Of a stretch of DNA of 64,000 nucleotides, positions 36,006-47,805 are shown one piece after another. Under the pieces are notes generated by a model. It worked only from the letters and a program-made list of their open reading frames with translations. It was not told where the DNA came from and did no database searches. The stretch's first letter is position 1, and each line of letters opens with the position of its first letter. Source of the DNA: Camelus bactrianus. Lineage: Eukaryota; Chordata; Mammalia; Artiodactyla; Camelidae. Both the position numbers and the translations under genes were made by a program. The DNA lies in NCBI RefSeq assembly GCF_048773025.1, contig NC_133540.1:78309501-78373500 (forward strand), given 5' to 3'.

Positions 36006-38420
36006 TCTTCAAAAGTCAACAAGAAAAAGTTTCAATATAGACAAACACAAAAATGAACTTCTTAAAAGTATAATACTTCTAACTTCTCCACATTTTGTAC
36101 AATGAACTATTTTTGTATAATATTTACCAAAGGCAATATTCTTTGTTCCAAGGAACACATATAAAGAATTTCAACTTGTATTTCAATAACTATAGTGCTT
36201 TTCAATTGTTTTTTGAAGTAGACAGGTAATAAATCATAAATTATAAAATTGTTTCTGTTTTTTAATCTCCTTTTCTGTCTAAGAATTGCCTTAAAATTTT
36301 CCATCATAGACACAAGTCTTGAGTCTTTAGGTCATCAATAGCTCACTGGATAGAAATTCTTCTGTCTGGCACTTAGAGTTGAATAAAACTACTGGATAAG
36401 CAGAAAATAAAAGTTTAAGATAAGATTGGAATAGAAACTTGAAGTGTTATGTGAAAGTAAAGGGGAAAAAAGGGAAAGAATAGCATAATGAAGAACAAAC
36501 AATAAAAATTAAGAAATAAAAAGGATAAAGGGAGAAATCTGTGTTCTGGACAATCTTTTGTCCAAGGTCAAATGTTACAGCATAAGGGAAGCAGACTATT
36601 TTCTGTTCATAACCAAGAGAAAGGGGCATTCTTTTTGGAAATTTGCAGTCAAGTGGATAAAAACAAATCAAAATATCTCTGATTAGTTGGCATAGATAGA
36701 TTGATCAATGAACAAATCTAGGTAAATTAAAGCATGTAATTCATGTAAAATGGCTTAAAGTAGTGTTTTGATAAACTTTATTGAAGTTTCTCTTAGAAAT
36801 TACCAACAACCTTCTGAAATACTGTATTAAAATGCCACTTCTACCAAGAACTCAACTGACCTGCAAAGGGTTATAAAATACCATTGTTCTGGCTAAAAGC
36901 AAATTTATAAATGCCACGTCTTTCCTATCCTGACAGATAATTCCTTCTTCTTCAAAGTTCTCCTAATTTCATTAAAAATAGTATAATGCTTATAATGAGT
37001 AACTTACATTCTTGTAATTTTAATACTATTTCCTGTCTTATCTGACTACCTTAATTCTATTTTAAAGGACAAATTCAAGTTCAAATTCACTTGTGAATCA
37101 TGCCACATATATGATTTGCTTACAAACTCTTAGTTAGGTTATTGTTTCCTTAAATCAAATGAAAGAATCTTGGTATCTGGTCACACGTCCTTTTCCAAGG
37201 TTTCTGGCATGGAGGGATATAATAGACACTAAAATATATGTTAATTGTGTGATTTGTATCTCTACAAGTCTGACTGCAATAAAATCTACCAAAAGGGCTT
37301 ATCAATAATCCTGTAAACTTGTTTTCTTACCTGAGAAGGATAAAAATAAATAAAAGACATAAGTTCCCTTCTCAAAGAGGTTATTTTGAAAGACAAAAGA
37401 GAATATTTCCTACAATGAATTATTAGTGTCTGATGAATTCTCTTCTAATTCCATTTAATACACCTACAGAATTTCATTGAAATATTTAAAAATTCAGCAA
37501 CACTATACAGAGAAATTTAAATACAACAATGTGAATAATGAGATTTTGATTAAGAGGAGCTGAATGAAAAAACACATTCCAGGATTTTCCTTTGAGAAAA
37601 TAAAAATTTAAGAGTGACTTCAAATAATATAGCAAAATAACTGCTACTGATTGTTAAATTCTGTTAGGGATACTCCACCCCCTACCTCAAAATATCAACT
37701 TTTATTATGTCTATAAAGCGAGGAAAAGTCCCTGTATTTTACAGAGCTGGAGTTAGAAAAGGTTAATGTAAGTTTCATAGGAAAATCCAGGAGTTTGAAC
37801 GCTTCCATGAACTCTAAGTAGATTAAAATCCAAAATTTGTCTCATGGCTTATAAAACTCCAACTATCCAACTTCAGATTTTAAAGTTCTTTCATTTATTC
37901 CTAGGCACTGGTCCCTTTCTGGTTCTCCGTAGGACAAGATCACTCTTGACCTTGATCTTGTCTGTTATGTTGACCTGTAATATTGATCTACTGATGTCTC
38001 TATAGTCTAATTCTGTCACCAAGGGTTGAACAGAGTGATTGCTGTTGTGTAACTCTCAAAGAAAATTAAATACCCGTATCTTTACCCACCAGAGCATAGT
38101 CACCACTCATCTCTCCACCAGTTATTTTGGAACCAAATTGTTGGCTTTTTCTCTTTATCACCACTGGATAACATCTCTGCAGGTTTCCAGAGCTTTTACA
38201 ACCAATCTGGGGTATAAAGGCAGTCTCTAATTTAGGTATGAAGAATTTCAGTTCAATCTAAAGTTTAATCTCATAACTCATATACAGATTTTCCCTTTGT
38301 CCCTGGCCTGGGATTGATATTTTACAACAGGAATGGGGGAGGAAGTTATGTCTTTCTTGCTTCTCCTGAAGGGACATTGTAATCTGGCATTGTTGCCCTC
38401 TGTGTGATAGATAACCAAAT
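36006..38420. other. AT-rich stretch without recognised gene
   Basis: No confident repeat or gene. Frames are 74 aa or shorter. Confidence 0.45.
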
Positions 38421-38470
38421 ATTGGTTAATTATTTTATTTATTATTTATTATTGGTTAATTATTTTATTT
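38421..38470 (+). repeat. 30-bp tandem duplication at the left flank of an L1
   Basis: ATTGGTTAATTATTTTATTT begins at 38421 and again at 38451. The second copy's TTGGTTAATTATT (38452-38464) is also the left target-duplication candidate for the following L1. The third occurrence is at 38780. Confidence 0.85.
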
Positions 38471-38657
38471 CATTTTATTTTTTAGTGTTAAAATGGTGAT
38501 TTAATTAAATTAAGTTATACATGTATACGTCTGTATGCATGTGTGTGTAACATCACAATATAAGCAGTAGTGGTAACAGAATCTTGGAGATACTAGCCCA
38601 GTTATTTTTCTTTTAAAAATTTTTTTCTTTTCTGTGTGTGTGTGTGTGTATGTATAT

Positions 38658-38688
<31 letters not shown>

Positions 38689-38792
38689 AATATATATTTA
38701 CTGAAATATAGTCAGTTGTGTCAATTTCTACTGTACAGCATAATTATTCACTCTTACATTAACATACATATATTCATTTTTGGTTAATTATT
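38452..38792 (-). mobile_element. Short L1 3' end with candidate 3' transduction
   Basis: L1 3' UTR on the minus strand occupies about 38695-38779 ('TTTACTGAAATATAGTCAG', 'TACTGTACAGCATAATTATT'). On the element strand it is followed by an AT/GT microsatellite (about 38632-38694), then about 140 bp of non-L1 sequence, then an A-rich tail (38466-38484, T-rich on plus). An ATTAAA polyadenylation signal lies at 38500-38505 on the element strand, about 16 nt before that tail. The whole unit is flanked by TTGGTTAATTATT at 38452-38464 and 38780-38792. This is the layout expected when L1 read-through carries downstream DNA along. It remains an inference. Confidence 0.65.
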
Positions 38793-38939
38793 GTAGGAAC
38801 AATTAAATGCTGGTTACAGAATATAAGGAAATAAAGCTTTAGAAAAAAACATTTTGTCAGAAAAAAATCAAAATGACTCCTCTCCTATAATGAAATATCT
38901 GAAAGGGAAGGTCTCTTCATATGTGTAAACTTCCTGGTC

Positions 38940-39035
38940 CAATCTGATACAACAGTAATGTTAATTATAGCAGTATAAACATTGTACACTTTAAACTTGC
39001 ACAATGTTGTAAGTCAATTATTTCTCAGTAAAGGT
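38940..39035 (+). mobile_element. L1MA/MB 3' terminus, sense
   Basis: 'AACATTGTACACTTTAAACTT' then 'GCACAATGTTGTAAGTCAATT' and 'ATTTCTCAGTAAAG' match the last part of older L1 elements in sense orientation. Confidence 0.6.
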
Positions 39036-39639
39036 GGAAAATAAACCTCAGTATATCACAGAGTACATGATTTTGGGTGATATTTATGTTGGGATCTATC
39101 TCTATTTGGTGGGCCAAAGAACTTCTAAGCCTGGTAGAGAAGTAAGAGACCTCGCACAGGCTGAATAATTCATACTACTAATACGTGACCCAGACAGCTA
39201 TGCTAGAAGAACAGAGTGATCTCAATGAAGGAGAGACAAGGTAGTACTGGAAAACCATATGGAATAGGGAGGGTGCATCTGAAAAAGTTAGAGACAGCAG
39301 CAACAGGGAACTATTATGTTCTGTCAGCTGTAGATACTCTAAGAATGTCCTTGTTCTTGAACAGAATTTTGAGGTTAGACACTGTAGGTAACAGGAGATA
39401 ACACTATGCAATGCTTCTTAATGTGTGCTTGAAATTTAGGAGTTTGTTGGTTTGCAAAGCTGGAAGAAAATCAGGTTTTAGAAATAATTTCTGTATTCTA
39501 CTTCTCCAACTCTTTTGTTTCTTGTTCTTATTTTTAAAATAATGCCTGTCAGTGTCAGAATAATTACAGAACAGAAAAGATCACCTATAACCTGTTTATC
39601 CAGATGTAAAGTTTGGGGATAATTTTACTAATTTACTTT
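39036..39639. other. Intergenic stretch without recognised gene
   Basis: Overlapping opposite-strand frames at 39178-39411 carry no motif. Nothing named. Confidence 0.4.
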
Positions 39640-40255
39640 TCAGTATATTTTAAATATATTACAATCATAATATATATGAAATTATGTATTCTTCTCCATT
39701 TAGTTTTATATAAGAAACTACATTACTCAATATGTTTTCTGATATTCATAGCCATAAAATATCCTTTTTTAGGGTTATGCTTATAAAGATTTTCCTTCCC
39801 CTGTGCATATTATTTCTGTTATTTCCAATTAATGTATACTAAATAAGACTGTAAAGAATCATTTAGTTAAAAGTTATTAGCATGTTTCTCAGACTGTCTC
39901 TGTGAGATAATTTCCTATAGGCGGAATTTCTGAGTCAAGAAAATAAACTTTTAGAGTTGGGATAAATTTGAGCAATTCTATCAGTCAAAACTCTGCCAAC
40001 TTATTCTTCCACCTGGAGGGTAAAATAATACTTTTTTCCCCAGACTTCTGTAAACTGGCTTTTCCTGTATAGGCTGCTATGATTTTAAACAACTTTATAT
40101 GAGTTTACTCTGAAGGAAGGTGTCATCTTTGAAAATGGTTTTGAATTTGTGCATATTTCTCAATCATTTGAATTTCTTTCTTACTGAATTATGTATGTGT
40201 ATCTTTGTCCATTTATTATTTAGGCTATTGTATATCTCATCTAAGTTAAAAATAA
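39640..40255 (-). mobile_element. Older L1ME-type 3' region, antisense
   Basis: It matches the reverse L1ME 3' UTR: 'TTTCTGATATTCATAGCCATA', 'AATTTCCTATAGGCGGAATTT', 'CTGAGTCAAGAAAATAAAC', 'ACTCTGCCAACTTATTCTTCC', and 'GTATCTTTGTCCATTTATTAT'. A younger L1 begins directly at 40256, so this element is older and was probably interrupted. Confidence 0.65.
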
Positions 40256-42657
40256 TAAGTAGTTCATTTGTGTCCTTTTTTTTTTTTTTAGATTCCACAT
40301 ATAAGTGGCATCATATATCATATGGCATTTTTCTTTCTCTTTCTGGCTTACCTCACTTAGAATAACAGTCTCCAGGTCCATCCACGTTGCTATAGATGAC
40401 ATTATTTTATTCTTTTTATGGCTGAGTAGTATTCCATTGTGTGTGTGTGTGTACGTACCACATCTTTATCCAGTCATCTGTTGATGGACATTTGGGTTGT
40501 TTCTATGTCTTGGTGTTGTACATAGTGCTGCTATGAACACTAATGTGCATGTATCTTTTTGAATTATATTTTCCTCCAGGTATATGCCCAGGAGTGGGAT
40601 TGCTGGATCACATTCTGTCTATTTTTCGTTTTTTAAGGAACCTCCATACTGTCCTCCATATAGCTGCACTAATTTACATTCCCACCAACAGTGTAGGAGG
40701 GTGGTATTCTTTTTCTCCACACCTTCTCCAGCATTTATCATTTGTAAACTTTTCAATGAGGCCATTCTGGCTAGTGTGAGGTGGTATCTCATTGTAGATT
40801 TGATTTGCATTTCTCTAACAATTAGTGATGTTGAGCATCTTTCCATGTGCTTGTTGGCCATCCGTCTGTCTTCTGTGGAGAGATGTCTATTTAGGTCTTC
40901 TGCCCATTTTTGGATTGAGTTGCAGTTTTTTGTTGTTGTTCTTATTTTTGATATTAAGATGTATGAGCTGTTTGTATATTTTGGAAATTAGTCCCTTGTT
41001 GGTCACATCATTTGCAAATATTTTCTCCCATTCTGTAGGTTGTCTTTTCTTTTTGTTGATGGTGTCCTTAGCTGTGCAAAAGCTTTAAAGTTTAATTAGG
41101 TCTCATTTATTTTTGCTTTTATTTCCATTACTCCAGGAATTGATTCAAAAATATATTGCTGTTATTTATATCCAAGAGTATACTGCCTTTGTTTTCTTCT
41201 AGGATTTTTGTAGTATCTGGTCTTAAATTTAAGTCTTTAATCCATTTTGAATTTATTTTTGTATATGTTGTTAGAGAATGTTCTGATGTCAGTCTTCTAC
41301 AGGTAGCTGTCCAGTTTTTCCAGCACCACTTATTGAAGAGGCTGTCTTTTCTCCGTTGTATAGTCTTGCCTCATTTGTCATAGGTTAATTGGCCATAAGT
41401 GTGTGGATTTATTTCTGGATTTTTATTCTGTTCCATTGATCTATGTGTCTGCTTTTGTGCAAGCACCATACTGTTTTGATTAATGTAGCTTTTCAGTATA
41501 ATCTGAAGTCAGGGAGCATGAGTCCCCCAGCTCCATTCTTCTTTTTCAAGATTGTTTTGACTATTCAGGGTCTTTTGTGTTTCCATACAAATTTTACATT
41601 TTTTTGTTCCAGCTCTGTGAAAAATGTCATTGGTAATTTGATAGGGATTGCATTGAATCTGTATATTGCCTTGGGTAGTATGGCCATTTTAATGACACTG
41701 ATTCTTCCAATCCAAGAACACAGTATATCTTCCCATTTGTTTATGTCATCTTCAATTTCTTTCATCAGTATCGTATAGTGTTTGGAGTAAAGGTCTTTTG
41801 CCTTCTTGGGTAGGTTTATTCCTAGGTATTTTATTCATTTTGATGCAATGGTAAATGGTATTCTTTCCTTAATTTCTTTTCCTATTTTATTGTTAGTATA
41901 TACAAATGGAACTGATTTCTGTGTAGTAATTTTGTATCCTATAGCTTTACCATATTTATTGATGAGTTCTAGTAGTTTTCTGGTCACTTCTTTAGGGTTT
42001 TCTATGTGTGGTATCATGTCATCTACAAACAGTGACAGTTTTACTTCTTCGTTTCCGACTTGGATTCCTTTTGTTTCTCTTTCTTCTCTGATTTCCATAG
42101 CTAGGACTTCCAAAATTATGTTGAATAAAAGTGGCGAAACTGGGTATCCTTGTCTTATTCCTGATCTTAGAGGAAATGCTTTCACCTTTTCCCCATTGGC
42201 TATGATGTTAGCTGTGGGTTTGTCATATGTGGTCTTTATTATGTGAAGTATATTCTGTCTATGCCCACTTTCTGTAGAGTTTTTGTCATAAATGGATGTT
42301 GAATTTTATCAAAAGTTTTTTCTGCATCTATTGAGGTAATCATATGGTTTTTATTCTTCAGTTTGTTAATGTGGTGCATCATGTTGATAGATTTGTGGAT
42401 ATTGAAAAATCCCTGCATCCCTGGGATAAATCCCACTTGATCATGATGTGTGATCCTCTTAATGCATTGTTGGAGTCGATTTGCTAGTATTCTGTTGAGG
42501 ATTTTTACATCTATATTCATAAGTGATATTGCCCTATAATTTTTTTTTTGATGTGTGTGATATTTGTGTCTGGTTTTGATATCAGGGTTATGATGGCCTG
42601 AAAATTTTCTTAAATTTACAGAGGCTGGCTTTATGGGCCAGCATGTGGTCAATTCTG
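40256..42657 (-). mobile_element. L1 fragment, 2.4 kb, with ORF2 reverse-transcriptase segments
   Basis: An antisense L1 running from within its 3' UTR (left) into ORF2 (right). Minus-strand open segments are recognisable L1 ORF2: 42239-42652 (137 aa, with [20 protein letters not shown] and [13 protein letters not shown], the RT fingers and palm), 41835-42185 (116 aa, with [20 protein letters not shown] and FVDDM in place of the usual L1 FADDM), 41565-41765 (66 aa, [20 protein letters not shown], thumb) and 40619-40861 (80 aa, LLHCWWECKLVQ, C-terminus). The 137- and 116-aa pieces are in different frames, and stops separate the others, so it cannot encode protein. ORF1, the endonuclease domain and the last ~300 bp of the 3' UTR are missing. 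Sequence order jumps at about 42600-42620, suggesting an internal deletion. Plus-strand frames of up to 146 aa are antisense shadows. Confidence 0.95.
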
Positions 42658-42951
42658 GAGAATTTTTAATTTTTTGTAAAACTTATGTGTGAAAACATCA
42701 CCTTTTGCTATACAGTAAAAAATAACTCAGGCTTTCATATTGCCTATTATCAGACTCTTTCCTGTTAGAAAGTAAATATAAAAAGTTCAGTTATTTTTCT
42801 TCAGGGAGATGATATGATTTGAATATAAAATAACTTTATTTTCTGGTATTCTGAGTTAAGCATTCTAAAAAAAATGATTTTAATGCTAATATGTCTGAGA
42901 AATCTCTCTAAAAGTCAGTGATTGGTTGGATGTTACCAATATTTACCTCTC

Positions 42952-43651
42952 TGATTCTCAGATTTTTTAAAACTATTTGTATATATATATTTATTGAAGT
43001 ATAGTCAGTTTACAATGTTGTGACAATTTCTGGTGTACAGCATAATGCTTCAGTTAGACATGAACATACATATATTTCTTTTCATATTCTTTTTCACCGT
43101 AAGTTACTATAAGGTATTGAATATAGTTCCCTGTGCTATACAGTATGAACTTGCTGTTTATCTATTATATATATATATATTAGTTAGTATCTGCAAATCT
43201 TTAACTCCCAATTTATCCCTTCCCACCCCTTTTTCCCCTGGTAACCATAAGTTTGTTTTCTGTATCTGTGAGTCTGTTTCTGTTTTATAAATAGGTTTGT
43301 TTGTCTTATGATATTAAGTAATACCATACATATATCATATGGTATTTTCTTTCTCTTTCTGGCTTACTTAGAATGACAATCTCTAGGTCCATCCATGTTG
43401 CTGCAGATGGCATTATTTTATTATTTTTTATGACTGAGTAGTGTTCCATTGTGTAAATATACCAAAATCTGGTTTTTTGAAAGAGTAAATAAAATTGACA
43501 ACCTCTGGCCAGGCTCACCAAGAAGAAAAGAGAGAGGACACAAATAAACAAAATAAGAAATGACAATGGAGAAATTACAACCAACACCATAGAAATATAA
43601 AAAATTGTAAGAGAATACTGTGAACAACTATATGGCAAGAAATTGATTCTC
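42952..43651 (-). mobile_element. L1 with 5' inversion (twin priming)
   Basis: The stretch 42975-43462 is the L1 3' end in minus orientation ('TTGAAGTATAGTCAGTTTACA', 'AATATAGTTCCCTGTGCTAT', 'CTTTCTCTTTCTGGCTTACT'). At about 43463-43470 it switches to plus-strand L1 ORF2 from upstream of the RT domain: 'GGTTTTTTGAAAGAGTAAA', 'GGCCAGGCTCACCAAGAAG', 'GAGAATACTGTGAACAACT', up to 43643. TGATTCTC flanks the unit at 42952-42959 and 43644-43651. An inverted 5' segment joined to a normal 3' segment between target duplications is the twin-priming signature. The 110-aa frame at 43306-43638 spans the inversion joint and is artefactual. Confidence 0.88.
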
Positions 43652-46337
43652 TGTTTTGTTTTTACTCTCCCTCCTTTTATTGTTATATGCTTATATAAAA
43701 TTTATTTCTTCCATTAATTAATTTACAGAGCTAGTTCCTGATCTGATCTATGATTTAGTCTTTTTTTGACGTAGGATAAACAAATTGGTGGCACAAGGAC
43801 TTTGTCTGGCTGTGGGCATGTATTTTGTCATTGCTTTTCATTTCTTTGCCTGTTTTGGCATCAGAGTCATTTTTCTTCAAATTTCAATGCTATTACTGAG
43901 GACTTGTATATATTCTTTCTCACAGTCCCCTTGACTCTCTGTTGTCTTATGCTTGAGTCAGTGAATTCATATTACCTGCCTGTTTTCTACGGGTAGATGA
44001 ATATTTAGCCCTTTTGTTAAGTTGAATTTTCCCTTCCATTAATTACTCCATTACCAGCTCATTCTCTATCTCCCCTTCCTCAAAGTAACCAAGACTGAGT
44101 TTGTATCTCTTCCTCAGTTTTTTGGGGTGGTGACAGGATGGAAGATGGTCAGGGATTAACTAGATTGCAATAAGTTTAGCTTGAAAACTTTTTCTACCCC
44201 AGCTTCCCAGCCAAAGTTTACCCACAATTTATTCCAAAATTTATTCCTCTGGATCTCACTGGTGATCAGTTTCATATTAACTTTGAGTTCTGAGTTACCT
44301 GTGATTTTACCTATCAGCATTATTCCATTTCTTTTTGTTAAACCAAATCTGAATCTCCTTCTGCTTTATTGTTTGGTCACCTGGAAGTGATATACTTCAG
44401 GGTTTTTTTCCTTTGCTTTTATTAATAATTTCAGATTATTAACTATTTCAAAGACTTCCAACAGTGGCAGTTTTGTAAATAAAAAACTAGAATACCTTTC
44501 TTCAACATTTCTTATTCTCACTTTATATCAATAGTTCTGTTTGTAGAGTGCTACCTCATTTCTACTAAATGTTCACACCATTGTCCTGTAATCCTATTGC
44601 TCAAAAAATCTGAATGTTACTACATTCTTTCCCAAAAATGGAAAGACAGGCTTTTATACTTAATGTCATTTTAAAGTTTTATACCTGAAAAATTAGAAAA
44701 ATACTAAAAGGCTCTCAGATTTTAAAAGGCATCTCTGAAATATGCCTTGTGTGTTACCATGTTAGTACTAAGGCACTAGGCACAAGAATTTCTGAATTTT
44801 TTTTTTCTGTTCTAACCAAGGTACACCCAGAGATAGATAAGAATAAACAAAAAATACTAGAGAGGAATCTTGAAATTTTTCAATGAATGGTAGAGACCTT
44901 CCTTTGAGATCAAAACAGAGATTCTGAATAATTTAACTCTGCATAACAAGAAAATCAAAGTTGGGAGTCTTTTGATCAATGCCCAAGACATGGACTATAA
45001 TTCTGTTGGCATTAAACAATGAGTTACAGAAAGTTGATGGCTTTTTTACATTGCTCACATTGTAAGAATGGCAGAGACTTTTAATTATGAATTAATTATT
45101 AATTTACATGATTTAATATTTTTGAACTGGTAAGTCTTATATATAAATGACATAATCAGACTGCTTAATTTTTTCTCCAGGAAATGTATTTTTCCTTCTT
45201 CTCTTAAACTCTACTATCTTTCTTTCCTGTCCAGTTGTCCAGAAAAGCGTGTCCGGAAACTAATACAGATTATTCTTGCTTAAAATCAGTTTTTTCAGCA
45301 TCTTCTCAGAACCTGATATGCCTGTCATCAATCATTACTTTGTTCTTATTAAATTATCTTGTTTAATCTTTTCTTTTTTTGTTTGTGTTATAAATACAAT
45401 ACCTTTAAAACAACTCTAAAAAACCTAGCTATATTAAAATGACAGCAGAATCTCAACAAAACAGCCCATAGGACTCAATGAATTTCACATGAAGTGATTT
45501 TCTCTGTGATAACATAGTGTTCCTCCCTCCTCTTGAGGCCCCTGGGGTTTGTTACGAGGGGCTTTGTTGTCTATTATATCAATGTAATTGCCAGATTGTA
45601 GCATCTCAGATTTATTTCTGTAGAACACTTGTCAGTGAGGACTGCCTTCATTTTCTGTTTTTCTCTGCTACTCAAAATTCAACACTCAGCCCGGAACAGA
45701 ACAGGCTTTTTCTTCTGCTGATAATAGATGATATATAATCAAGAGCATCACAATCCCTGTTCTTCTTTATTTTTTATTTGATGTATTTTTTTTTTCAGAC
45801 TTGAATCCTATCTATAGAGAATGGACTTCAGTGGGACAGTTAAAAAAAAATCTATAATAGATGCAAAGAAAAAATGTTAAGAGATTTATGTTTTTCATAG
45901 GATGTGCAATATCTGTTGCTCTGGTTTTGGAGAGCAGGAGCTCACCTACTCTTGGGGAGATAATAGTGTTATGTCAATAATTTTTCTGTTACTTAATTTG
46001 TATGTGTGTCTTTGATTCTTTCTTCCTCCTGACCCTGTTGAGAATTGTTTATTCTGTGCCCCACGATGATGTGCACGGGTACTTGTCAGATTTGTCTACA
46101 AGCTAGCTGAGCCAGCCCTACAGATAAGAGTGAACACTGTCTCCCTTGTCAAATACGTCTATACATGGCTTTTGACCATTTGCTGCTGGTTCTTTATAGG
46201 GGGAAGCTTGAGTTACCTCCTTCTCTTGGATATGGATGGAACTAATTTCCTTTGGAAAAATTCAGTCCAAATAATTCTAACATTTCATCAGCCATGAAAG
46301 TACTCACTCATCTCCATCCTTTTAATAATTACTATTT
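43652..46337. other. Intergenic stretch without recognised gene
   Basis: About 2.7 kb of mostly unique AT-rich sequence. Frames of 64-73 aa (43802, 44181, 45517) show no domain or splice-supported pattern that I trust. Confidence 0.45.
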
Positions 46338-46465
46338 TTTAGGGTGATATAATTCACTTCTCTAAAATAAACTTTTAAACTGTACAGTTCTGCATGCTTT
46401 TTTAAATTATAGGATTTTCACAAGGTTCATCATTGCTTTGCTGCCTGTATATCAACTATTTTTTC
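46338..46465 (-). mobile_element. Old L1M fragment, antisense, host of a nested L1
   Basis: 'AGGGTGATATAATTCACTTCT', 'ACTTTTAAACTGTACAGTTC' and 'GGATTTTCACAAGGTTCATC' resemble the reversed 3' end of an old L1M. The next element inserted at its right side. Confidence 0.5.
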
Positions 46466-46702
46466 CCATTGTTGCTCTCTTATTTATTATTATCATTATT
46501 TTTTAATGTGGTGATGTGGATTTTTTAAATCAAAGTATGGTCGATTTAAAATGTTGCAATTTCTGGTGTACAGCAGAGTGATTCATATATATATACATTC
46601 CTTTTAATCTTCTTTTTTACTATAGACCATTCCAAGGTATTGAATCTCGTTCCTTATGCTATACAGTAGGATCTTGTTTATCTATTCCATTATTGCTCTC
46701 TT
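46466..46702 (-). mobile_element. Short 5'-truncated L1 with 16-bp target duplications
   Basis: The insert 46482-46686 is an L1 3' end on minus ('TTTCTGGTGTACAGCAGAGTG', 'GGTATTGAATCTCGTTCC', 'GCTATACAGTAGGATCTTG') with a T/A-rich tail at its left. It is flanked by CCATTGTTGCTCTCTT (46466-46481) and CCATTATTGCTCTCTT (46687-46702), identical but for one base. The element-strand context TA/AAGAG suits L1 endonuclease. Only about 205 bp of element were copied. Confidence 0.92.
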
Positions 46703-47805
46703 TACCAAAACGTGTCATTCTGCCTTCTGGAACCCACATTCTCAGCTATAAAATTCTCCCACAACCTGAAGTTTTCCGTATTCTTTGCCTCTCATTGCAC
46801 TGACTGAAATCTAGCTATTTGCTAAGAGTGTAACTCCTATTACAGCTTCTTCATTATCGTGTATCTCACCTACATCAGTGCTAGGAAACGGATTATAGCC
46901 AATTCACTCCTGAATATAGTTTCAGGCTCATTACTGTTCCACCCTCATGTTAAAAGCATCTGTTCCTTTGAGTGTTATGCCATCTGGCTGTGCCTGTTCC
47001 TCCAACTACTCAATTTTAGTCACTGTTATTTTACCATGTATATTATAACTCCCTCTCATTTACTGAACAGTGTCGTACCTAGCATAAATGAGTCCTCTGC
47101 ACTCCAAATTCAGCCATTATTCTCCTTGACTACCACATCCAAATGGACTATATATTCAGTGCCATACAACTCAATACAGATTCTTTTTTCCACATATTAA
47201 ACAAACCCTCAGTGCTTTCTGCTAATTGTTCCATTTTCATACTTTCCTCTCTTCTCTACAAAACTATTGCAAACTGTTATCACTCTTTTCAAGCATGTAG
47301 TCAACCACCTCTTCACTTATTCTTGGTAGAAGTGTTGTTCCAGTACTTCAAAGAGGAAAACAGAAATAATCAAATAAAAAAGTTTTAAGCTCCTGATGCC
47401 ACATTTAGAATAAAGCTGTATCTTAATATGACTTTGCCTCCTCTCTTTCCCACTTTCTTAGTGACAGTGATCCATTTTCTTTATCCCAACTCTCTCATAC
47501 ATTTTCAGTTTGTGCAGTCCTCTGTGTTGACATGTTACCATCTATTTAAAAGTGATCATATGTATGAAAAATTAAAAAGTACACATTTAAAAAGCTTAAA
47601 CATAAAAAGCTTGCCTCAAATTCATATGCTATTCCACCAATTACTTTACCTGTTTTCCCCCTACACAGCCAAATTTCTTCGTGACTGTTGTCTACTTTCA
47701 CTCGTTTCAAAAACTCCCAGTCATTCCCAAAGAATGGAAATCTCAAATTTTATTTCCACTATACAATTTATTAATACCTTTGAATAAAGCATTATGCTTT
47801 GCCTT
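46703..47805. other. Pyrimidine-rich stretch, possibly old LINE-derived
   Basis: C/T-rich on the plus strand with open frames of 113, 81 and 119 aa, which reflect composition. Phrases near 47670-47730 ('TTCTTCGTGACTGTTGTCTAC', 'TTTCACTCGTTTCAAAAACTC') faintly resemble the plus-strand L2 reverse-transcriptase region. Not enough to assign. Confidence 0.35.

Noticed and set aside
42239-42652. 137-aa minus-strand frame as a host reverse transcriptase-like gene
   Set aside because: It carries L1 ORF2 RT motifs and is frame-broken relative to the adjoining ORF2 piece; it is part of an inactive LINE.
46859-47787. Series of plus-strand frames (113, 81, 119 aa)
   Set aside because: The region is pyrimidine-rich, which depletes stops; the peptides are low-complexity Ser/Leu/Phe-rich without a domain.
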